Positions 44,843-53,071 of a stretch of DNA of 64,000 nucleotides are shown here, in pieces. The notes beneath the pieces are model-generated. The model made no database searches, was not told where the DNA came from, and worked only from the letters and a program-made list of their open reading frames with translations. The DNA comes from Streptomyces sp. CG1 (GTDB lineage: Bacteria > Actinomycetota > Actinomycetes > Streptomycetales > Streptomycetaceae), in assembly GCF_041080625.1 (NCBI RefSeq), contig NZ_CP163518.1, positions 1,240,001-1,304,000 on the forward strand, given 5' to 3'. Position numbers and translations under genes: made by a program. Each line of letters begins with the position of its first letter. The first letter of the stretch is position 1.

Positions 44843-46969
44843 GTGACGTTGATGATGGCGGCGGCCGCCGTGTGGGGTGTGCTGCAACTGGTCGCTGTTT
44901 CCTGGCCGACGCGTTCGGTGCGCCTGTCGACCGTGCTGCTGGCGCTCGCGGTGGGCGTGTACGGGTGCGGCGTGGCGACGGCGTTGGTAGAGCTCGCCTA
45001 CACCCGCCTCTACGCGGACCAGTCGGGCCAGTCGCTGATCACGGTGGTGAACACCACCAGCTACACGGTGGCGCCCTGGGTGGAAGAGCTGATCAAGGTT
45101 TCCCCGCTGTTGCTGGCCGGGCTGAGTCTGAAGGTTCGCCGCCAGTGGGCGCTGACGGACTTCGTGGTGCTGGGCGCGGCACTGGGGGGCGGGTTCGGGC
45201 TGCTGGAGGGGGTCCTTCGGTACGGCTTGGACGCGAACCGGGCGATTGCCCGGGGTGGGGGCTGGATCATCCCGGACAGTTTGTCCCCGCCCTACGTGCC
45301 GGGTCTGGGGCAGGTGTTGACGGCCTGGCTCCCGGCGCCGTTCAGCCAGCTAGACATGCTCGGCCCGCCGGTCACCGAAACCTTCTCGCACCTGGTGTGG
45401 ACGGCCATGGCCGGCTTCGGGGTCGGACTGCTGTGGCGCGCACGAGGTTGGTTACGCCTGCTCTCGGTGGTCCCGCTCGCGGCCGCTGTCGCCTATCACA
45501 CGGTGAACAACTACGCGGTCCAGAAACCCACCAGCCAGGCCGCGCACTGGCTTGAATCACTGAACGGAAAGGCGTGGGCGGCACCGCTCATATGCCTGGC
45601 CATCGCCATGCTCGCCGACCTGCGCCAGATCCACCGCGGTAAGCGCATCGTGCCGGGCGTACTGCTTGCTTCTGAACGCGTCGACGGCGACAGCGCGGGA
45701 GCCCTGCTGCGCTACGCGACCTGGCGTCTGCCATGGAGCCTGCTGATCGTCCTGCGCTACGTCAGGCTGCGGCGCTCCCTGCTGTACGCCTCGGCGTCGG
45801 CGCCGCCCGACGACACCGAAGGCCTGCGCCGGGTGGTCGCCGGAATCACTGCTCGGATGGAGGCATCCGACAACCTGGGCGCCTGGCAGACGCTGGACAT
45901 CCGGCGCCTGCTGAAGGCAACTCGAAGGGCCCGCGGTTCTCGGCAGCGGTGGCTGCTGGTGATCCCCTGTGTCCTCGCGCTGCCCTCGTTACTGTTCCTG
46001 GGGGTCGGCTCGTTCACCTCGGCTGCCGGCCTCCAGAAGTTCTTCAGTACCGGTTCGGGGCCGAAGATCCTCATGGGCTTCGGCATCGCCGCCCTGGCCT
46101 GGATCGCCTACCAGTTCACCACCCTGCTGCGCACCTGGCGGACAGCATCGACCCAGCCCACGGCGGAACTGCTAGCGGTCCACCGCTTCCGTCTCGGAAC
46201 CGCACTGGGCGCGGCCACCACCGGCGCACTCCTGCTGTGGCGGGGGTTCGGCGACGCCGGCCCCGACGGCAGGGCGATCCACACGTTCCACCTGCTCGAC
46301 GCGCTTAACACGTTCCTGGTCTACCTCGGCTTCGCCCTCCTCCTGCTGTCCCTACTCGCACTCTTCCCTCCCGGAGGCCTCGCCCTCGCCGGAGGCGGAG
46401 CAATCGGCGCCCTCACCGCCGAAGCCGCCGCCAACGCGGCCCTCCTCGGCACGGCTGGGATCGTCCTTATGGGGCTGGGAGCGTCGAATAGCTCCGGCGG
46501 GGACTACAACGCGTGGCCCAGGAGCAAGCGCAAGGGGCGCGTAAAGCCCGAGCACCGCGCTGATGTCCGCGGTGATGAGGGCAAGAGCCTTGGAGGCAAG
46601 AGCACGGCTCATACCATTGACAGGCATGTCAACAAGACCATTGCCGACATGCGCAAGCGCCTACGTGAAAACCCTGACCTTGGCTCGGACTCACGCTACG
46701 TTGACATTGATTCGACACAACGCTTCACCGACAGGACTCTCGCCATTGCAAAGAACCAGCGGAAGATATCTGCCTGGCTAGCCAAGGGTGCGAAGGCACC
46801 ACTTCGTCTGGATGCAATGTTTGACGAAAACACTGGGCTCCATCTCACTCGATATGATTTCACTCATGGGCTGCCGACGAAGTGGGTAAGGGGAGTTCGG
46901 GTCATTCTCAAGGCTGACCCGTCGGCACCCACTGGATACCGTGTTCTCACTTCGTTCCCTCAGCCCTAA
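44843..46969 (+). CDS. PrsW-like membrane protein fused to an RNase-type toxin
   Basis: About 708 residues. The first 260 form a multi-pass membrane protein with PrsW-type metalloprotease features: WVEELIK near residue 80, FGLLEG near 118, and His residues in TFSHLVWTAMAG and VAYHTVNNYA. More membrane helices follow (about 360-560). The last 120 residues are soluble and match bacterial RNase A-like/CdiA-type toxins: GKSTAHTIDRHVNKTIADM, DSTQRFTDRTLAIAK, LTRYDFTHGLPTKW. An immunity gene follows 21 bp later. A toxin attached to a membrane protease-like domain is unusual; the protease part may process or export the toxin. Confidence 0.8.
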   Translation: MTLMMAAAAVWGVLQLVAVSWPTRSVRLSTVLLALAVGVYGCGVATALVELAYTRLYADQSGQSLITVVNTTSYTVAPWVEELIKVSPLLLAGLSLKVRRQWALTDFVVLGAALGGGFGLLEGVLRYGLDANRAIARGGGWIIPDSLSPPYVPGLGQVLTAWLPAPFSQLDMLGPPVTETFSHLVWTAMAGFGVGLLWRARGWLRLLSVVPLAAAVAYHTVNNYAVQKPTSQAAHWLESLNGKAWAAPLICLAIAMLADLRQIHRGKRIVPGVLLASERVDGDSAGALLRYATWRLPWSLLIVLRYVRLRRSLLYASASAPPDDTEGLRRVVAGITARMEASDNLGAWQTLDIRRLLKATRRARGSRQRWLLVIPCVLALPSLLFLGVGSFTSAAGLQKFFSTGSGPKILMGFGIAALAWIAYQFTTLLRTWRTASTQPTAELLAVHRFRLGTALGAATTGALLLWRGFGDAGPDGRAIHTFHLLDALNTFLVYLGFALLLLSLLALFPPGGLALAGGGAIGALTAEAAANAALLGTAGIVLMGLGASNSSGGDYNAWPRSKRKGRVKPEHRADVRGDEGKSLGGKSTAHTIDRHVNKTIADMRKRLRENPDLGSDSRYVDIDSTQRFTDRTLAIAKNQRKISAWLAKGAKAPLRLDAMFDENTGLHLTRYDFTHGLPTKWVRGVRVILKADPSAPTGYRVLTSFPQP

Positions 46970-46990
46970 CACGCACGTTTGGAGCAACTC

Positions 46991-47647
46991 ATGAGTCAGG
47001 CACTTCCGCCAGGGCAGCGATTCGATGAACTCAGCGACCTGCTGGAGGCTTATGCATACGCTGGCTTCACATTCTCCGACACCGCGGAGACTCCGGGCCC
47101 TGGTCTGGGCTCTTATCTCAGAATCGCCGCACGGGATCCTGCACGTGCCGCAAGGGCGGTCCACCAGATTGACGATCTGCTCGCCGTTGGACTGTTCTCC
47201 GAAGAGATCGCAGATGAGGTAGAGGACCTGCCACAAATCCGCCCTCCGATGGGGAGAAGCGTGGAGGACTGTCTGCGCATCGTCAGGGACCACCTCTACC
47301 GATTCCTGGAAGACACGTCACGAGTTCTCCAGGTGAACCCGCAGAATTCTTGGGAGTGGAACGAGCGATTCCCCGCCTTGAGCCAGTTGCTCGGCGCCTA
47401 CTTTCACCGGGATTTTACATACCTCTACGATTCTCGCGATGAGGCTCTCGATGAGTATGTCAGCGAAGCCGAACCGGAAGACCGTGCACAGGCAGTGCAG
47501 GAGCTCGGTGAACTCCTGACCATGGTGTCCTCGGATCAGGAACTCCACACTGCGGCCGCAGCGTTGGGACTCGACCTTCTGCCGCCGCAGGGGATGTCAC
47601 TCCGGCAATGGCTGGAGCTGATCCGCCACAGGATCGCTACGGCGTAG
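46991..47647 (+). CDS. CdiI-like immunity protein with two tandem domains
   Basis: A 218-residue acidic helical protein. Residues about 10-45 (FDELSDLLEAYAYAGFTF) and 122-157 (FPALSQLLGAYFHRDFTYLY) are similar, so the protein is two copies of the contact-dependent inhibition immunity fold. The second half ends with LPPQGMSLRQWLELIRHRI, and the first half has the matching MGRSVEDCLRIVRDHLY. ATG at 46991 follows GGAG at 6 bp. It is the likely antidote to the RNase-type domain upstream. Confidence 0.8.
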   Translation: MSQALPPGQRFDELSDLLEAYAYAGFTFSDTAETPGPGLGSYLRIAARDPARAARAVHQIDDLLAVGLFSEEIADEVEDLPQIRPPMGRSVEDCLRIVRDHLYRFLEDTSRVLQVNPQNSWEWNERFPALSQLLGAYFHRDFTYLYDSRDEALDEYVSEAEPEDRAQAVQELGELLTMVSSDQELHTAAAALGLDLLPPQGMSLRQWLELIRHRIATA

Positions 47648-47736
47648 CAATGGGCGCTCCGCGGGGTGCCGTACCCCTACGCGCCTGCCGTCTTGGCTCG
47701 ATTCGACGGGGCAGCATGACGAGAGAGGTAGGGGCG

Positions 47737-48168
47737 ATGAGTACGGACGCAGAGTTCGCTTTCAGCATGTCTCAAGAAATGTCAATCCAGGGCTTCATTA
47801 TCGCGGCCGAGGGGGTCGGATGGAGGTTCGAGGATGGCGAAAATCTGGCGTATGTGACCGACGCTGATCTCTTCGACTGGTTCGCCGTGGGGAAGAAGGC
47901 GAGGGAAGAGGTTGTGCGTGAACTAGAGTCGGTGCGCGCTGGAGGGCAAGCCTGCGGCTTCATCATGACGCATCGAGAGCGCGACGCCGGCTGCATCTTC
48001 ATTGTTGCCGACTCAGGGAAGTCCCTACTTGTCACGCCGAACAAGAATACAGTCCCGCGAGAGGGGTTGGAACGATTCGTGGACGGCGAATGGTATCTCG
48101 GAAGGCTCCTCTCCATGTTTACCGGCTTTCCATTGGTTGCATATTCTCACTCACAGGAACTGACATAA
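47737..48168 (+). CDS. Putative orphan immunity protein
   Basis: The 143-residue acidic protein (MSQEMSIQGFIIAAEGVGWRF, then SLLVTPNKNTVPREGLERF) resembles no family I can name. Size, lack of export signals and position in a toxin-immunity series suggest an immunity gene without its toxin. ATG at 47737 after GAGAGGTAGGGG is preferred over ATG at 47716. Confidence 0.55.
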   Translation: MSTDAEFAFSMSQEMSIQGFIIAAEGVGWRFEDGENLAYVTDADLFDWFAVGKKAREEVVRELESVRAGGQACGFIMTHRERDAGCIFIVADSGKSLLVTPNKNTVPREGLERFVDGEWYLGRLLSMFTGFPLVAYSHSQELT

Positions 48169-48259
48169 CCTTCACAGCGCCCCCTGCCTGGAAACCCTGG
48201 CCGTGATGATGTACAGGGCCTCCTCTACCGACTATCGAATGCCGCGGGGTGAATCGGCC

Positions 48260-48748
48260 ATGATCTGGACCTACTGCGGGCTGTGGAATAATCTCACCGC
48301 GACGTCCATGAATACGCTGATGCCTGAGGAGGCTCAAGCTAGGCATGCAAGGGGTCAGCCGTACACGGCTATTGCCTCCCTCGATGAGCACTCCGCCGCA
48401 ACGCTGCGTGTGGAAATGCGCGTGGAAACCGGGTACGCTTCAGTTATTTTCATGGATGAGCACGGCCGCGACTCCCTCGACTACACGTTCACACTCATCA
48501 ACGTCTCGCTCTTCCTGGAGACAGCAACCTCGTATGGCTACGGCGATTCACAGGAGCGAGGCGGATATGCAGACGCGGAGCGCATGGAATCCTACGAGTT
48601 CACCATCGAGGGCATCATCCGGCGCACTGTAGAAGTCGATGGCGAGGAATCCAAGGAAAGCCGCCGCGGCATTGACGTCGCCAGCAACTGGGAGTCGGTT
48701 CCCAGCTTCGGCGCCTACGATGGGTTGATCCGACGCGACCGTGCTTGA
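48260..48748 (+). CDS. Putative immunity-type hypothetical protein
   Basis: A 162-residue acidic protein (IWTYCGLWNNLTATSMNTL, DYTFTLINVSLFLETATSYG, ESYEFTIEGIIRRTVEVDG). It is not recognised. Acidic composition and neighbours fit an immunity protein. The start is uncertain: the frame is open to 48203 and neither start has a clear ribosome binding site. Confidence 0.5.
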   Translation: MIWTYCGLWNNLTATSMNTLMPEEAQARHARGQPYTAIASLDEHSAATLRVEMRVETGYASVIFMDEHGRDSLDYTFTLINVSLFLETATSYGYGDSQERGGYADAERMESYEFTIEGIIRRTVEVDGEESKESRRGIDVASNWESVPSFGAYDGLIRRDRA

Positions 48749-48853
48749 CCCTGCGGGACTGCCGGCTGAAGGGCGACGGCCTTCTGGGCCACCAGCGGCG
48801 TCGCCTGCATGGCAACCGCGCCATCAGCCAAGCGAGGGCGCGGTTGCCTCAGC

Positions 48854-49126
48854 TCAGACCTTCAGCCTCTCCACAGGCTTGTCCGTATGGACCTCGATGT
48901 CCGTTGCTGCGGCGTGTACCAGTTGATGCGTGAGCGACGACAGAGCACGCGCCACGGCCAGCTCGTCGCCGATGTCCGGGACGTTCTCGTCGATCGGATT
49001 GCAGCGTGCCGTGCCCTCGCCGACCATGCGCTCGCCGGGACGCCCGATGAGCGTGGCCTCGGCGCAGACCATGGCGCCGTCTTCCTTGATGCTGATCTGG
49101 ATGTTCCAGCTCTTCAGGCCAGTCAC
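48854..49126 (-). CDS. DUF1876 small protein
   Basis: A 90-residue protein of the actinobacterial DUF1876 family, with KSWNIQISIKEDGAMVCAEATLIG, GEGTARCNPIDENVPDIGDELAVARAL and the C-terminal helix ALSSLTHQLVHAAATDIE. The family's function is unknown. GTG at 49126 follows GAGGAGG at 8 bp, which decides this start over a longer one at 49165. Confidence 0.85.
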   Translation of the reverse strand: MTGLKSWNIQISIKEDGAMVCAEATLIGRPGERMVGEGTARCNPIDENVPDIGDELAVARALSSLTHQLVHAAATDIEVHTDKPVERLKV

Positions 49127-49344
49127 GGGAAGCCCTCCTCGGAACAGCTGGGCAAGTCCCTCCACTCACGATGCTCACACAAATGTGCGATAGTCGCAGC
49201 CGGGCCCGTCTTCTCTGTACTGGCGTCCGCATGCCGGCTCCGTCCGGGGTCACGCTGTTCGGACGTCGTTCAGATGGGAGCGGGGCCGCCAGCGAGCAGG
49301 GCTCGGCAAGGCGGCGCGCTCCCGCGGACCGCCTGCTGTTGGGC

Positions 49345-50076
49345 TCAGCATGCGGTCGCGAGTTCTTCGAGCCGTTCAGCCAATGCAGGATCTGGTTGCG
49401 GCACCTGCCCGTAGTCGTCGTCGCAGCTCGTGTCGAGTTCGTCCACGGTCTTGCGGAGGACTGTGTGTGAGTGCGGGAGATCTTCGGCGTGTGATTGGTC
49501 GGGCCACGCCCTGAGTTCTTCGATTTGGGGGCGATATTGGTTGGGTTCGTGGTCGAGCTGTTCGATCTGCCGGGCCCAGTGTTCTGCGTCGCGTAGTTCG
49601 CCGCGGCGCAGGTGCAGGAGGTAGAGGCAGTACGCGGATGTCGCGCTTCCCGCTCCGGCAGCGAACTGCCACCAGAACTGCGCCCCTTCCTCGTGCTGGG
49701 CGAGGTCAAGCAGGCAGGCGAAGATGAGTGCACCGTCTGGTTCGATGCCTCGGTCGTTGACGAGGCGGGAAACGTACGACGAGGCGTCCTGGTCGTGGAT
49801 GACGAAGCTGGACAGGACGTGGAGGTCCATTGCTGCCTGGGCGTGGCGGGGTGCGCGACGGCGTTCTGCGTCGTGCGCGAGGCGGCTAAGGGCCGGGTCG
49901 CCACAGCGGCGCTGCGCCACCATGCGTGGGAGTCTCAGTTCGAAGAGGCCGTCCCAGCGTGAGCGTGACACTTCCTTCGCGATGCGGCGGCGGGCCTTCG
50001 CCGCGTCGTAGTTGTCGTACTTGCCGTCCAGCACGCGGGCGTCGGCGAGGGTTTCTTCAAGGGACTTCAGTTGCAT
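49345..50076 (-). CDS. Helical conserved protein in a sigma-factor operon
   Basis: A 243-residue protein, mostly helical and TPR-like (DGALIFACLLDLAQHEEGAQFWWQF, YCLYLLHLRRGELRDAEHWA). It starts 6 bp after the sigma factor stop and is certainly in the same transcript. It has no membrane segment, so it is not a classic membrane anti-sigma factor, but it may bind the sigma factor. The function is not known. Confidence 0.7.
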   Translation of the reverse strand: MQLKSLEETLADARVLDGKYDNYDAAKARRRIAKEVSRSRWDGLFELRLPRMVAQRRCGDPALSRLAHDAERRRAPRHAQAAMDLHVLSSFVIHDQDASSYVSRLVNDRGIEPDGALIFACLLDLAQHEEGAQFWWQFAAGAGSATSAYCLYLLHLRRGELRDAEHWARQIEQLDHEPNQYRPQIEELRAWPDQSHAEDLPHSHTVLRKTVDELDTSCDDDYGQVPQPDPALAERLEELATAC

Positions 50077-50082
50077 CTGGTG

Positions 50083-50667
50083 TCACTCCGTTTCGTCGCG
50101 GTCCGCCGTCTGGTCGACGGACAGGTCTAGGTCTCTGGCCAGCTTCCGCTTGGCGTGCCGGGCCTGCGAACGAACGGTTGCCGGTGTTACCCCCAGGATG
50201 TGGGCGGTGCGGTCGGTGGGATAGCCGAGGACGTAGAGCAGCACCATCACGTCGAACTGTCGCTCGGGAAGTCGTGAGATGGCCGCGTACAGGCCGAGGG
50301 CGCTTTCCATGTCGGCGAGCTGGTCGCGGACGGATTCGAGGGCGGCTCGGTTGACGCGTGCGAAGGCTGCGGTCTCCACGGTCGCCGGGGTTCGGCCCTG
50401 GAGGTGGAGTTCTTCTGCGATCCGTTCGCGCAGCAGGGCCCATGCGTAGGCCTCGTGGTTGGCGTCCTCCATCATGTCTGGCCAGTTCAGGGCGAGGTCC
50501 ATGAAGGTGGCGTGGACGAGTTCTCCGGCGGAGTGCTGGTCGCCGAGTTGGATGTGGGCGTATTCGAGGTAGGGCCGGTAGTACAGGTTGTGGAACGCCC
50601 AGAAGGCTGTGGGCAGTTCGGTGGTCATCGTGCGGATGACGCGTTGGGGCTGCTGGGGCCCGGTCAC
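50083..50667 (-). CDS. ECF-type RNA polymerase sigma factor
   Basis: A 194-residue protein. Region 2 is recognisable (LVHATFMDLALNWPDMM and AYAWALLRERIAEE) and region 4 is clear (ISRLPERQFDVMVLLYVLGYPTDRTAHILGVTPATVRSQ). Both halves are needed for promoter recognition. GTG at 50667 has GGGAG at 7 bp. It overlaps a short upstream gene by 4 bp and precedes the helical protein gene. Targets cannot be seen from the sequence. Confidence 0.85.
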   Translation of the reverse strand: MTGPQQPQRVIRTMTTELPTAFWAFHNLYYRPYLEYAHIQLGDQHSAGELVHATFMDLALNWPDMMEDANHEAYAWALLRERIAEELHLQGRTPATVETAAFARVNRAALESVRDQLADMESALGLYAAISRLPERQFDVMVLLYVLGYPTDRTAHILGVTPATVRSQARHAKRKLARDLDLSVDQTADRDETE

Positions 50668-50864
50668 GGGCGGTCTCCCTTGTTCTCAATGCCGGGTGCC
50701 ATGTCCAGCGTCGTGCTGGCGATACGTCGTTCGGCGAGGGACTCGGCTCCGATCCGCACCGTCGCGCCCAGGAGCCGTCGGATGAGGGTCCGGGCGCTGG
50801 GGATGAACACGCGGAGCGCGGTGACCGCCGAGAGGGCCAGCGCGAGGCTGGCTACGTCATTCAC
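50664..50864 (-). CDS. Short protein upstream of the sigma factor
   Basis: A 66-residue protein with a hydrophobic N-terminal helix (NDVASLALALSAVTALRVFI) and a basic middle part. The stop overlaps the sigma factor start (GTGA), which indicates co-translation. It may be a small membrane-associated partner; unrecognised. Confidence 0.55.
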   Translation of the reverse strand: MNDVASLALALSAVTALRVFIPSARTLIRRLLGATVRIGAESLAERRIASTTLDMAPGIENKGDRP

Positions 50865-51537
50865 GGCTATGAGGTCCTTGTCGTCAGCGGGCGGTGCCGC
50901 GCCCCCTCGTCGGGCACCGGAGAGCTGTGCTGCTCTCGGGGATCAGCAAACCGATCCAGGTTGCGGTTTGTGCAACGAGCGCCGAAGGAATCTCTCGGAG
51001 AGTCAACTCGCGGTTACTCACGGCGAGTTCACAAAGCCTGGGTCCGTTGTCTGCGCCAGCCCCGCGATGGGCACGCTGAGCAGCAGAGAGATCACCCGCA
51101 GCCACACCCACATCTTCCGCACATCCCGCAAAACCAGCCGCGAGAGAACAACGGGATCGTGACGCAGCTCACACAGTCGAGGTTGCTGTGGAGATGCCAG
51201 CCGCCGAGCAATGGATTTGCAGGCATCCACCCGGCTCGAAGACGGCGTCTGATCGTCCGTTGCTCCGCCCCTCGCAGGTGCAGGGGCGGAGCGACCTCGA
51301 GCGATGCAGCCAGCAGCTCGGATAGGACTCGCTTCACGATACGGCAGTGAAGATCAGCCGGAAGCGTCGGTAAGTCACAGACATGGGGGCCATCAGCCAA
51401 GAGGCCTTCGAACCCCGTGCAAACGGCGGGATCGGGAGACGTGTAGAGATGAATCGCGAGTACGACCGTAACGGTCGGTTGTCGATGTCCTGAGGCCTCG
51501 TCGAGCGTCAGGCGAGCCCGGTGCGCCGCTCCGCACG
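50865..51537. other. Non-coding stretch upstream of the sigma operon
   Basis: About 670 bp. Frames occur on both strands but none has a ribosome binding site or a recognisable protein. The right edge of the sigma operon and its promoter should be here; I could not identify -35/-10 elements with confidence. Confidence 0.5.
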
Positions 51538-51563
51538 GTGCTCCGTATGACCGTACGGAGCAC
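51538..51563 (-). terminator. Terminator hairpin after the minus-strand gene
   Basis: A perfect 10-bp stem (GTGCTCCGTA and its complement) with a 6-base loop lies 22 bp beyond the stop of the gene at 51585. A second small hairpin (GGGCGACGCCC) follows within the same gap. Confidence 0.75.
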
Positions 51564-51584
51564 GGGCGACGCCCGTCGTCGGAG

Positions 51585-52112
51585 TCAGTCGCTGACCCAG
51601 AGGTACAGGGTGGTCGCCCACTCGTCGGTGATCAGTAGAAGTTCACGCGTCCAGACGCCGGGCAGGGACAGCCCTTGGACGTGTTCCGTGCGGAGCTCGG
51701 CGGCGGCACGGACCGGGCCGAGGTGCGACTCGATCAGGTCGACGATGCCGTCTGCGAGTTCGCCGACCTGCCTGTTCTCGTCGGGCGTGCGATGGTTCAC
51801 CGCCCGCCCTCGCCGGACCCGGCGACGAGGCCACAGGGCGCCTTCGGTCACATCGCGACGCAGGATGTCTCGCCAATCACGCGGTGACGGGAGCCTGGTT
51901 GCCGACGTGACCCGGTAACGGTGGATCCCCGCGTCGAGCACGGCCTGAGCGAGCCGCTCGATCACGTCGCGCCCGCGTGGCACCGACGCGACGGCGATCA
52001 CCCTGGACAGCTCCACACCGATCTGATGGTCGTCGTCCGCGAGCAGGTCCTCGAGCGGAACGGCCGCGGCAGCCACCGCCGCCGGAGCATCATGCGGGTT
52101 GAGCACCGCCAT
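51585..52112 (-). CDS. Hypothetical conserved actinobacterial protein
   Basis: A 175-residue protein (VPLEDLLADDDHQIGVELSRVIAVA, RDWRDILRRDVTEGALWPRR, ELLLITDEWATTLYLWVSD). I do not recognise the family. ATG at 52112 is chosen, with a GGAGA 12 bp upstream; a longer frame to 52163 has an Arg-rich start that looks non-coding. It is followed by a strong terminator, which supports a real transcription unit. Confidence 0.6.
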   Translation of the reverse strand: MAVLNPHDAPAAVAAAAVPLEDLLADDDHQIGVELSRVIAVASVPRGRDVIERLAQAVLDAGIHRYRVTSATRLPSPRDWRDILRRDVTEGALWPRRRVRRGRAVNHRTPDENRQVGELADGIVDLIESHLGPVRAAAELRTEHVQGLSLPGVWTRELLLITDEWATTLYLWVSD

Positions 52113-52191
52113 TCTTCGAGCCCATCTCCAAGGTCGGCCGAGCCTTCGGGACGGCGGTGACACCTTTCTTGCCGTCCGACAACTCCCATGA

Positions 52192-52465
52192 CTATGCCAT
52201 GCCAGCGCGCCTGGTGATCGTGAAGCGGAAGCGGCCGCCGAAGCCCATCAGCACCTTCTGGTCGCTACGCATGGTGACCGCGACGAGCGCCCAACTTCCC
52301 CGACCGCGCAAGAAGCACCCGCACCACCAGTGCGCACCAGGCGCGGATTCGCGTGCCGCGGCAGCAACCAGTGCGCATCGAGTCACGGTCTACACACGTA
52401 CCGGTCCATCGGTCGTGGTCGTCGCTGGCCCAGCCGGCGATGTCCCCTGCGTACCGGTCGAGCAT
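52192..52465 (-). other. Possible decayed small genes
   Basis: Directly after the 57-residue gene, a frame with MLDRYAGDIAGWASDDHDRW begins at the previous stop. A second frame ends with ALVAVTMRSDQKVLMGFGGR. Both look partly protein-like but neither is complete, so a frameshifted gene may lie here. Confidence 0.35.
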
Positions 52466-52639
52466 CTATCCGTGCTCGACCAGCCGGTGACCGGCAACAG
52501 CGAACGGGAACTCATCGTCCGCCGAGCCCGCATCCTGTGGGTCGGTCACCTCGACCACCCACCTTCCATCCCGAATGAACTCCTGTGCTTGGTAGGCGGG
52601 GTCAGCATTGCCTTTCCGGCCCATACTGATCAATCCCAT
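52466..52639 (-). CDS. Small 57-residue hypothetical protein
   Basis: This short gene reads MGLISMGRKGNADPAYQAQE, then a segment with RDGRWVVEVTDPQDAG and a C-terminus ending GHRLVEHG. The codon use and protein pattern look genuine. ATG at 52639 follows AAGGCA at 7 bp; ATG at 52624 is an alternative. No family is recognised. Confidence 0.5.
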   Translation of the reverse strand: MGLISMGRKGNADPAYQAQEFIRDGRWVVEVTDPQDAGSADDEFPFAVAGHRLVEHG

Positions 52640-53071
52640 CAACTTGCCTTAAACGTAGGGAACCTGGCGTACAAGGCATAGGGGTTGAGCAGTAAGCAGA
52701 CTCCTGCCGTGTGATGTTGATCTCTTGGTGACAGTGTGTGCGGAGCGAGGGGCGGGTCAGTTTTCGGCAAAGAGCCGATCATTCACAGGTTACGCACAGG
52801 CGTTCCCTGCTCAGAGGACTGTCATCGCGATGACTGTCGGTAACTTCCTGTGCTGGTTTGGGTCTTGCTTCGTGTGCATGACGCGTGCATATGGTGATGA
52901 TCCTCTCCCGGAATGGACCGGACCAGTCCGCTTCCGGGAGATGGGCCGGCGCGTCCTGGGGGGAAGCGCCACGTACACGCCAGCCTCCCCAACTCCCGAG
53001 GGGGCTGGCCGCTTCCCTCTCAGAGCGTGACCCGGAATACGGGGCCACACCTTCATAGAGAGGGATTGCGC
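52640..53071. other. Upstream region of the large toxin gene
   Basis: About 430 bp with no convincing gene. The large toxin's promoter should lie here. The frame of the toxin is open upstream to 52913, but that part lacks a ribosome binding site, while AGAGAGGG precedes GTG at 53072. Confidence 0.5.
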
